Below, one piece after another: positions 57,701 to 64,000 of a stretch of 64,000 nucleotides of DNA. Where the stretch lies: the NCBI GenBank assembly GCA_016707115.1, contig JADJIH010000001.1, forward strand, positions 1 to 64,000. Direction: 5' to 3'. The first letter of the stretch is position 1; each line of letters begins with the position of its first letter. The notes under the pieces were generated by a model, which saw only the letters and a program-made list of their open reading frames with translations, ran no database searches and was not told the origin of the DNA. The translations under genes were made by a program, and so were the position numbers. Origin of the DNA: Ignavibacteriales bacterium (GTDB lineage Bacteria > Bacteroidota > Ignavibacteria > Ignavibacteriales > Ignavibacteriaceae).

Positions 57701-58425
57701 CCGGAAAGAATTTTATTTAAGATTGTTTCATCAATAAATACATTCCAGTTTGATCGAATAAAATCAAGCTGTTCTTCTATGTTATATGGACTTTGGATTA
57801 TTGGTTTGCGCAGGAATGAAAGCAAATTAAATCCGCCGATCTTTGGTTCACTCTCAAAAAATAATTCTGTATGCTCAATTATTTCTTTATACCTGGTTTC
57901 TTTAGTAAGCTTTTCGTCTGTGTAAAGTTCTTTTAACTGATGAGTTGCTGGATTAATATTTTCCAAATTTAATATAATAAGTTCTTCAAGAAGTATCTCG
58001 CGGTTGTCTTTGTTCTCTGTTTTTCCGTTTAAGTATTCAATCGCTTTTACTTTGTTTTGATAAACCGGAAGCGGCGGAAACTCTTCTACAAATTTCAATA
58101 ATGTTTTATCAAGTTCTTCTTCAGTTAGATTATTTTTTAAGAAATCAATTCCATTTTTAAAAACACCTTTGTTATTATCTTCTTCATACTTTCGGATAAG
58201 CAGATGAAATATTTCGTGAAGCAAACCAAGAGCATTTATTTGTCCGGCAGTTACCTGAAGTTCAAATTTACCTTCATCTCTTCTAACAGCGTTTATCTTT
58301 TCTGATAATAATCTTGCAGTACGGAAATCTGAAATAACAAGATTGCCATTAAGTGAAAAAAGATTTTCTTCAATCTTGTATTTGATTCTTGAGTCTTTTG
58401 TAACGTGAAAATAATAAGTAATCAT
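54713..58425 (-). CDS. GH13-family glycosidase with a lysine-rich tail, frameshifted near its end
   Basis: A large intracellular protein (no signal peptide). The first 400 residues are helical and lack a known domain but hold H-E-I-F-H at 70-74. The GH13 barrel has D-M-V-P-N-H (421-426), nucleophile Asp541 in I-I-R-F-D-A-A, acid/base Glu606 in L-L-A-E-A-F-W, and N-P-D-E at 665-668 where N-H-D is usual. The intact frame stops at 54970. Frame corrections at A runs (about 55015-55020, 54868-54880 and 54799-54810 in plus coordinates) extend it by roughly 90 residues into a K-K-x repeat tail ending K-K-A-K-P, with TGA overlapping the next ATG. Alpha-glucan cleavage or transfer is expected. Confidence 0.85.
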
Positions 58426-58547
58426 AATGTTTTGCTAGAGGTTAAATTGGAACACAATATCAATGATTTCATGTGAAATATAATAAAATATCGTATGAAA
58501 AGGATTGGAGCTTTTTTAATGCTGTATGTATTTTACTAGAAATAAAA

Positions 58548-59222
58548 TTATTTGATTAAATAGGAATTGAGTGAGTATTCAAAAGTTTTAATATATTCAT
58601 TATCACTACTGAGCTGATAAAGTTCATATTTTACTTTGCCAATTCCACTAGAAACATAAGTGTTAGAGTAACCTAAAATTCTAAATTCAGTATTACTAAT
58701 ATATTCTTTATCAAAAACTTGATATACGATACTTGAAAATTGACCGGCTTCACAAATAACAGTATCATTTAATGAAACTACAAATGTTGTATCTTGATTG
58801 TATCTGCCATTTGTAAAAAAATCATCTTTAGAGGTTGGATACTTATACAATAAATAATCGTTGTGTATATACTGCCCAGAAACGGATGTCACTAAAAAAT
58901 GAATACCATCTATTTTCTGGTGCAAATAATATTCTTCATTATGATAAAAAAACAATGGGGATCTTATTTCAAAAATTAATTTATTATCATTAATCACATA
59001 TTTGGGAATCGAATCAGTAAATTGCCATTGGTTAATTAAAACACCCAATGTATCATAACTCCAAGAATCATAAGCCCATTTATTCCCAACACTTAAGGGG
59101 TAAAATGAAGTACCAGTGGGTGGTTCTGTTGAATTATCAGTACAGCTTAAAAGACCAAGAGATAAAATTGAAATTATAGTAACAACCAAGCTTTGAAGGG
59201 AGAGACGTTTAATTTGATTCAT
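58548..59222 (-). CDS. Lipoprotein of unknown function
   Basis: A 224-residue lipoprotein (lipobox L-L-S-C, followed by T-D-N-S-T-E-P-P). The mature part starts F-Y-P-L-S-V-G-N-K-W-A-Y-D-S, a phrase common to Bacteroidota lipoproteins with long beta-rich domains. It sits between the glycosidase gene and the ligase cluster on the same strand; 56 bases separate it from the upstream ATP-grasp-like gene. Function unknown. Confidence 0.75.
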   Translation of the reverse strand: MNQIKRLSLQSLVVTIISILSLGLLSCTDNSTEPPTGTSFYPLSVGNKWAYDSWSYDTLGVLINQWQFTDSIPKYVINDNKLIFEIRSPLFFYHNEEYYLHQKIDGIHFLVTSVSGQYIHNDYLLYKYPTSKDDFFTNGRYNQDTTFVVSLNDTVICEAGQFSSIVYQVFDKEYISNTEFRILGYSNTYVSSGIGKVKYELYQLSSDNEYIKTFEYSLNSYLIK

Positions 59223-59278
59223 TTTGGTAAACCTATAGCCTTATAAACTGATTTTCAGTCGCCGAAAAAATAGTCAGT

Positions 59279-60460
59279 CTATGGATGGTAAGCAATACTT
59301 GAACCGATCCAGGTTTTGTTCTTGTTAAAATCAACGCCCATCATCTTTCCTTTGCTTGTGCGGATAAGATTGTTTACAAGTACAGGACCTTCGTATTTAT
59401 TTGTCCACAAGAACATCATACGGATTTCAACTTTAGAAAAACCATCGGGTGTGTCAATCAAAGGTGCATAATCAACTTTTTGCTGTAAGATATAATTGCT
59501 TCTGTTTTCTATGGCATCTAATTTTTCTTTTGTTACTTCAACATCAACTCCAAGTCCGGCAAAAGAGAAAAGAGGTTTTAGAACAAAGTCGTTTAAGTTT
59601 TCAGGATACTTATCAATCTCATTTAGGAAATAACATTCGGGAACATAATTTCCTTTTAACATCGGTAAAGAATATTTGCTAATCTTAAAAAACCAATTCG
59701 GGTGGCCCGCCCATTCAGCATCAATCTCATCTTTAAAATCAAAATCGAATTTTGCGTTCTTCCTTTCAAGTTCATCAAATATTACACGGTTGTAAATTCG
59801 CTTTACTTGAATGTCTTTACCATCCTTAACATAAAAAAGTTTTTTGCCGCGCTTTTTAATTTTTGATAAGCATACAGTAGTAACTCCTGTTAACTCTTCT
59901 GTTGCAGCAAAATCTATTCTGGTTTTTTGCTTCTCGGGTTCGATTTCTAAAAGTATTACGTTTTCAGGATCATGATTACCAAGAATAGTTTTAGTAAGTA
60001 ATGTCCTATATGTTGATTTGTTAAGTCCGCTAAAGTAGCTATGAAATCCAACAGGAATATCAAAATGTTTTCTAATGACATCATTAAGATAAGCCTGGTA
60101 ACCGTATAGTGAAGGAAAAGCCTGAAGCTCAATTAATTTTGGCCAAAACTTTTCTCCATTTTTTGTAATTGCAAAATCAATTTGAAAAAAAAGTGGATGC
60201 TCAAAATCGTTTGGAACTTTTAAATGTTCTGGAATTGCCGCTTCAGATTTTTTTATAAACTCCTCTTGCTGAAGTTGAACGATGACATCATCACATGCTT
60301 TTATAAGTTCACTTGTTAAATCTCTGCTTAAAAAAAGTGGAGTTTCACAAACTCGAAAATCAGTTGGATGTTTTAAAACTGAATTCAAATCATCTAAATA
60401 TTCCTGATAAATTTTTTCTGAAAAATCACTGTTAAACTTTTTTCTGATTTCAGGAATCAT
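59279..60460 (-). CDS. Divergent ATP-grasp-like ligase
   Basis: A 393-residue cytoplasmic protein. Segments resembling an ATP-grasp fold are F-F-Q-I-D-F-A-I (90-97), L-I-E-L-Q-A-F-P-S-L-Y-G-Y-Q, then F-V-L-K-P-L-F-S-F-A-G-L-G-V (the nucleotide-binding Lys and glycine loop), and K-V-E-I-R-M-M-F-L-W. The N-terminal E-L-Q and the later Lys loop suggest a permuted, glutathionylspermidine-synthase-like order. It begins 2 bases after the amidotransferase stop. It would join a carboxylate to an amine with ATP; the substrate is unknown. The fold call rests on motifs alone. Confidence 0.6.
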   Translation of the reverse strand: MIPEIRKKFNSDFSEKIYQEYLDDLNSVLKHPTDFRVCETPLFLSRDLTSELIKACDDVIVQLQQEEFIKKSEAAIPEHLKVPNDFEHPLFFQIDFAITKNGEKFWPKLIELQAFPSLYGYQAYLNDVIRKHFDIPVGFHSYFSGLNKSTYRTLLTKTILGNHDPENVILLEIEPEKQKTRIDFAATEELTGVTTVCLSKIKKRGKKLFYVKDGKDIQVKRIYNRVIFDELERKNAKFDFDFKDEIDAEWAGHPNWFFKISKYSLPMLKGNYVPECYFLNEIDKYPENLNDFVLKPLFSFAGLGVDVEVTKEKLDAIENRSNYILQQKVDYAPLIDTPDGFSKVEIRMMFLWTNKYEGPVLVNNLIRTSKGKMMGVDFNKNKTWIGSSIAYHP

Positions 60461-60462
60461 AT

Positions 60463-61296
60463 TTAAACCGTAATTGAGATTAAATCATTAATAGCATTAT
60501 TTATAAAGGCTGGAATAACTGTTTTTCTGGTAAGTTTTATTTTGTCAGGATGTTCAAGCAAGCCAATCATTTCCCAGTATCTGTCTTCGTTGTAACGATC
60601 GATAATAAACTTTTTTCTTTCATCCTGCTTAAAGTGATAAAGCATACTTTCAGGATCAGCCTCAGGATGAAATTGTGTTCCGGCAATTTCGTTTGAAATT
60701 CTTATTGATGTAATTGCTGGATTATTTTTGTTTTCTTCTTCTGGAATTTCCCACGAAAGTATTTTTGCACCAAATTCATCAATCTTTTTTTGATTTGGAT
60801 TTACAACCTGCCAGTGTCTAATATCCGCTGCGTAAAATGGATCAGTCAAATCTTTTAAGATAGGATCGCTCTTACCGTCTTCTGTTTTGGCAAATGGCAT
60901 AACACCGAATGAATTTATAAATCGTTTATTCACTTCGCCAAACTGAAAGTATCTTGCCATCATCTGGAATGAGTGACAAATGAAAAAGATATATTTTTTC
61001 TGTTCAGATGTTTGATTGTGGTTCCAGATTTTATCAAGCAATGTAAAATAATCTTTATCCCATTGTTTGTCTTCATCTTCAAAAGGACTTCCAGGTCCGC
61101 CAGATGAAATAAAAATATCGTAATTTAAATCAGGAATATCGCCTTTATACCGCGTTTCAAAAACATCATACTTTAAATCAACATTAAAATTTTTCTTACC
61201 TGCATCTGCAACAATCTCTTTAATGCAGCGCATACCTTCGTTTCGCTCATTGTTGTAAAGATCTATCGTAGCAACTTTAATTTGTGGTTTGTTCAT
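60463..61296 (-). CDS. Class I glutamine amidotransferase-like protein
   Basis: A 277-residue protein with a complete class I triad: Cys107 in F-F-I-C-H-S-F-Q-M, His210 and Glu212 in G-T-Q-F-H-P-E-A. The oxyanion strand is S-S-G-G-P-G-S-P (64-71). It has no synthase partner domain of its own. Such proteins release ammonia from glutamine for a partner ligase, or act as gamma-glutamyl hydrolases. With ligase genes on both sides, either ammonia supply for amidation or removal of a gamma-glutamyl group is possible. Confidence 0.85.
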   Translation of the reverse strand: MNKPQIKVATIDLYNNERNEGMRCIKEIVADAGKKNFNVDLKYDVFETRYKGDIPDLNYDIFISSGGPGSPFEDEDKQWDKDYFTLLDKIWNHNQTSEQKKYIFFICHSFQMMARYFQFGEVNKRFINSFGVMPFAKTEDGKSDPILKDLTDPFYAADIRHWQVVNPNQKKIDEFGAKILSWEIPEEENKNNPAITSIRISNEIAGTQFHPEADPESMLYHFKQDERKKFIIDRYNEDRYWEMIGLLEHPDKIKLTRKTVIPAFINNAINDLISITV

Positions 61297-61309
61297 ATTT
61301 TATTTCTTG

Positions 61310-61358
61310 AACCCCACCCATCCTCCCCTTTCAGAAAGGGGAGGAGCGAGGAGGGGTT
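61310..61358. repeat. 49-base hairpin element, copy 1
   Basis: A block with an internal hairpin CCTCCCCTTTC/GAAAGGGGAGG. Its inverted copy at 63474-63522 differs at 2 of 49 positions. It lies right after the stop of the GCS2 gene (minus strand). Confidence 0.85.
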
Positions 61359-62469
61359 ATAATTTTAATCCGTAATGTGTTTCTTCAATAATATAATCAA
61401 CTACATTTTTTGTATCGTGTGATTGTTCCCAAACAGCAAGCTGTCTATCAGCTCCGGTTCCCATCTCAAGCATCTTGTAGATGTAATTTATCTCTTCTCT
61501 GGAGCCGAGTTCATCCACAACATCATCAATAAAATCTAATAATTCGCCTGCAAGTATTTTAAATTCTACTTCTTCATTTTTTCCGAAGTCAATTAATTTG
61601 CCGCTGATACCATATCGTGCAGCACGCCATTTATTTTCAGCAATTAAAGCTCTGCGGTATAATCTGAATCCAAGATTCTGCTTGATTAGTTTATGAAGTT
61701 TAGCAACGAGTGCTTGCATTATTGCTGTAAGTGCAATTGTTTCATCAACACGCATTGGAATATCACAAACTCTAAATTCTAATGTTTTAAACACAGGATG
61801 AACACGAATATCCCACCAGATTTTTTTTGCGTTATCAATACAACCGGTTTTAATAAGCAAGTTTATATACTTGTCGTATTCAGATACTCCATTAAAGAAA
61901 TCAGGAATTCCTGTTCTTGGAAAACGATCGAAAACTTTGCTTCTGTATGATTTAAAACCAGTATTTCTACCAATCCAGAATGGAGAGTTTGTAGATAGTG
62001 CAAAAATGTGAGGCAGAAAATATCTAGCAGCATTCATTATGTGTATTGCTACTTCACGATCTTCAACTCCAACGTGAACGTGCAGACCAAATATTAAATT
62101 AGCACGAGCAACTTGCTGCATATCATCAACAATAACTTTGTAACGAGGATGCTCTGTGATTTTTTGATCCTTCCAGTGAGAGAATGGATGTGTTCCTGAA
62201 GCCGCAATTCTAAGTCCATTCTTGATTGCAAGTTTTGCAAGATCAGTTCTAAGTTTTGTTACCTGCTGTCTAGCGTCTTTCACATCCAAGCAAATATCAG
62301 TACCCATTTCTACAACAGATTGATGCATTTCCGCTTTTACATTTTCAGCAAGTATCATCTTTCCATCTTCAAGAATTTGCTGGATGTGAGATTTTAATTC
62401 CCGTGTTACGGGATCAACAATTTGAAATTCTTCCTCAACACCAAGCGTAAACAAACCAGCTTCTGCCAT
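61357..62469 (-). CDS. Carboxylate-amine ligase, GCS2/YbdK family
   Basis: A 370-residue ligase of the glutamate-cysteine ligase type 2 family (COG2170). It has G-V-E-E-E-F-Q-I-V-D (10-19), V-E-M-G-T-D (metal/substrate strand), G-L-H-V-H-V-G-V and L-E-F-R-V-C-D-I-P-M-R-V. Members join the gamma-carboxyl of glutamate, or another carboxylate, to an amine with ATP. It starts 15 bases after the upstream ATP-grasp gene. With two ATP-grasp proteins nearby, gamma-glutamyl peptide synthesis is the best guess; glutathione itself is not implied, because no gshB is recognised. Confidence 0.92.
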   Translation of the reverse strand: MAEAGLFTLGVEEEFQIVDPVTRELKSHIQQILEDGKMILAENVKAEMHQSVVEMGTDICLDVKDARQQVTKLRTDLAKLAIKNGLRIAASGTHPFSHWKDQKITEHPRYKVIVDDMQQVARANLIFGLHVHVGVEDREVAIHIMNAARYFLPHIFALSTNSPFWIGRNTGFKSYRSKVFDRFPRTGIPDFFNGVSEYDKYINLLIKTGCIDNAKKIWWDIRVHPVFKTLEFRVCDIPMRVDETIALTAIMQALVAKLHKLIKQNLGFRLYRRALIAENKWRAARYGISGKLIDFGKNEEVEFKILAGELLDFIDDVVDELGSREEINYIYKMLEMGTGADRQLAVWEQSHDTKNVVDYIIEETHYGLKL

Positions 62470-62484
62470 AACGACTTTTCTTTC

Positions 62485-63441
62485 TTATTTCAAAGGTTTA
62501 TTATTTGCAAACGATGTAACAAAAGATCCCCATGTAAGATTATTCTGATCCGGTTTATGTGCTTTCGCTCTTCTGATTGCCATATTAGCTGCGGCTTCAA
62601 CGATCCATTCAAAGTTTTCCTGACCAACAGAATTTACATCAGCATCCGGAGCTGGATTACAGAAATCAATTGCGTAAGGCACACCATCACGAATTGCAAA
62701 CTCAACTGTATTAAAATCATATCCTAATGCTTTGTTGAGTGCAAGTACTCCATTGTGAACATCATCCAACAATTTTTTCTCAAGTGGTTTTGGATTCCTT
62801 ACGTAACGAAATTCGTGTGGTTGTCTTGGATCATACTGCATAATGTGAACATCCTGTCTATCCAAACAATAGCAACGGAAATATTCTGTAAAAACAATTT
62901 CTTCCTGTAACATCATTACAAGCTGTCCGGTTTCGTTATAAGCTTTAAAGAACTCATCCATATTATTTAGCTTGTATACATTTTTCCATCCGCCGCCGGC
63001 AAATGGTTTAAAGTAAGCAGGGAAGCCTATGTATTCAAAAATCCCTTCCCAATCCAGCGGATATGCCAGATTGCGGAATGATCTTTCATTTGTATCAGTA
63101 GGATGTTGATTTGATGGAAGTATTACTGTTTTGGGAACCGCTACTCCAATTTTTGTTGCAAGAGCATTATTAAAAAATTTATCATCAGCGCTCCACCAAA
63201 AAGGATTGTTTATTACTGCTGTTCCGCTAATTGCAGCATTCTTTAACATTGCACGATAGAATGGAACATCCTGAGAAATTCGATCAATCAAAACATCATA
63301 ACCAAGTGGTTCGCCTTGAATAATTTTGTTTATATGAGCGAGTTCAGCAGTAATTCCATTTTCTTTTTTGCTGTTTACTCTATCAACAAAAGCTTGTGGA
63401 AAAGTATTTTCCTGACCAAAAAGAATCCCGATTTTTTTCAT
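62485..63441 (-). CDS. ATP-grasp ligase
   Basis: A 318-residue protein of the ATP-grasp fold. The nucleotide Lys145 and glycine loop are in Y-F-K-P-F-A-G-G-G-W (143-152), E180-E181 precede the adenine strand, and the metal-binding set is V-E-F-A-I (247-251) with I-D-F-C-N-P-A-P-D (258-266). It resembles RimK- and D-Ala-D-Ala-ligase-type enzymes that activate a carboxylate as acyl phosphate and attach an amine. Its partner substrate is probably the product of the adjacent GCS2-type ligase. Confidence 0.85.
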   Translation of the reverse strand: MKKIGILFGQENTFPQAFVDRVNSKKENGITAELAHINKIIQGEPLGYDVLIDRISQDVPFYRAMLKNAAISGTAVINNPFWWSADDKFFNNALATKIGVAVPKTVILPSNQHPTDTNERSFRNLAYPLDWEGIFEYIGFPAYFKPFAGGGWKNVYKLNNMDEFFKAYNETGQLVMMLQEEIVFTEYFRCYCLDRQDVHIMQYDPRQPHEFRYVRNPKPLEKKLLDDVHNGVLALNKALGYDFNTVEFAIRDGVPYAIDFCNPAPDADVNSVGQENFEWIVEAAANMAIRRAKAHKPDQNNLTWGSFVTSFANNKPLK

Positions 63442-63473
63442 TTTTTAACTCTCTGATTTATTGTAAAAATCTG

Positions 63474-63522
63474 AACCCCTCCTCGCTCCTCCCCTTACTG
63501 AAAGGGGAGGAAGGGTGGGGTT
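63474..63522. repeat. 49-base hairpin element, inverted copy 2
   Basis: The reverse complement matches 61310-61358 at 47 of 49 positions. It directly follows the stop of the esterase gene. The two copies enclose the GCS2 and ATP-grasp genes. Confidence 0.85.
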
Positions 63523-64000
63523 AAACTTCAATCTTATTTAAATACTCAACAAACATTTCTTTCCACCAATTCCAATCGTGGCCAGTATTTTTTCTAACAT
63601 CCAACCAATGTGGAATTTGTTTCTTCTTTAGTATATCCGAAAGAATTTTATTTTCATCAAGACACATATCAGAATCACCAGTGCCAAGTATGATTCCCAT
63701 TTTTTTTATTTTGTCCAGAATTTTATTATCACTCAAGTTTGCAAGATAATCCGGCGGATTGTTAAAGTAACAATTATCATCATAATATCCGTCTAGAAAT
63801 CTTTTTATGTTTGATGCGCCGCCCATCGAAAATAAATATCCAACTTTATCCGGATTGCGGAATGCAATGTTTGCTGAATGATATCCGCCAAAACTGCAGC
63901 CAGCTAATCCAACTTTATCAAATCCGGTATCTTGAAATGCAAATTCAATCACATCATTAAGAATAACTTCCTCATAGACAAGCTGAGTTTTAACTCTATC
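63521..64000 (-). CDS. Esterase-like alpha/beta hydrolase, N-terminus off the window
   Basis: A partial gene: the frame is open to the right edge, giving 159 C-terminal residues. It has the nucleophile elbow G-C-S-F-G-G-Y (G-x-S-x-G), D-G-Y-Y-D-D and a C-terminal catalytic His in T-G-H-D-W-N-W-W. This matches the COG4947 esterase-superfamily group. It probably heads or belongs to the ligase operon and may hydrolyse an ester or release a finished product. The missing part would show the start and promoter. Confidence 0.8.
   Translation of the reverse strand, partial: DRVKTQLVYEEVILNDVIEFAFQDTGFDKVGLAGCSFGGYHSANIAFRNPDKVGYLFSMGGASNIKRFLDGYYDDNCYFNNPPDYLANLSDNKILDKIKKMGIILGTGDSDMCLDENKILSDILKKKQIPHWLDVRKNTGHDWNWWKEMFVEYLNKIEV

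Noticed and set aside
57300..58300. H-E-I-F-H near the N-terminus of the GH13 protein as a zinc-protease site
   Set aside because: There is no third metal ligand or surrounding protease pattern; the segment lies in an ordinary amphipathic helix.

Overview
The window is A+T-rich, densely coded bacterial chromosome with no rRNA, tRNA, CRISPR array or intact transposase that I can see. It most likely comes from an Ignavibacteria (Bacteroidota/Chlorobi group) genome. The grounds are two secreted proteins ending in a type IX secretion (T9SS) sorting domain of the N-Y-P-N-P-F-N-P kind, many lipoproteins with C-x-S/N-T-E-P after the lipobox, SusC/TonB-type receptor architecture, and promoters with a TAnnTTTG -7 element at a 17-18 base spacing from a TTGAnA -35. 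The clade assignment is inference.

Layout. 1-4.4 kb: a partial secreted YD-repeat-like protein, a polysaccharide deacetylase, a broken TIGR02757-family gene and a multiply frameshifted sensor kinase. 4.5-12.7 kb: a peptide-use region with an OPT-family transporter (one in-frame TGA), a PqqD-like protein, a PepD-type dipeptidase (one frameshift), an MFS carrier, two tandem paralogous secreted proteins and an M29-like aminopeptidase (one frameshift). 12.8-14.4 kb: def-fmt. 14.4-20.4 kb: a subclass B1-type metallo-beta-lactamase lipoprotein, envelope proteins, a TonB-dependent receptor and a lipoprotein bracketed by copies of the receptor's 3' end. 20.4-20.9 kb: an array of REP-like palindromes. 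20.9-27.8 kb: one long operon (membrane protein, xseA, xseB, dxs, Gfo/Idh oxidoreductase, PhoB/PhoR-like pair). 27.9-32.1 kb: rplU-rpmA, then mdh, an RsbW-like anti-sigma factor and a large beta-barrel protein on the minus strand. 32.3-37.5 kb: nuoABCDEF without nuoG-N, a small membrane protein and ferritin. 37.7-43.9 kb: gap, pgk, rhomboid protease, DUF4296-like lipoprotein, recQ. 44-52.8 kb: a giant BNR-repeat T9SS protein, hydroxyacyl-CoA dehydrogenase, acetate kinase, an SDR protein, a four-helix-bundle protein and a COG2509-like flavoprotein. 53-64 kb, all minus strand: a secreted PQQ-type sugar dehydrogenase, a GH13 glycosidase whose lysine-rich tail is cut by frameshifts, a lipoprotein, and a five-gene amide-ligase cluster running off the right edge.

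The most interesting part is the right end (59.3-64 kb). An esterase-like alpha/beta hydrolase, an ATP-grasp ligase, a GCS2/YbdK carboxylate-amine ligase, a class I glutamine amidotransferase and a second divergent ATP-grasp-like protein lie head to tail. This looks like a pathway that builds or edits a small gamma-glutamyl- or peptide-type metabolite. Two 49-base inverted repeats (47/49 identical) flank its ligase core.

The metabolism implied is heterotrophic: peptide uptake and hydrolysis, glycolysis (gap, pgk), malate dehydrogenase, acetate kinase, complex I and alpha-glucan breakdown. Broken reading frames concentrate at 1.5-12 kb and 54.7-55.0 kb, mostly at A or T runs. This fits uncorrected homopolymer errors at least as well as true gene decay, so the broken genes are annotated over their full reconstructed extent.
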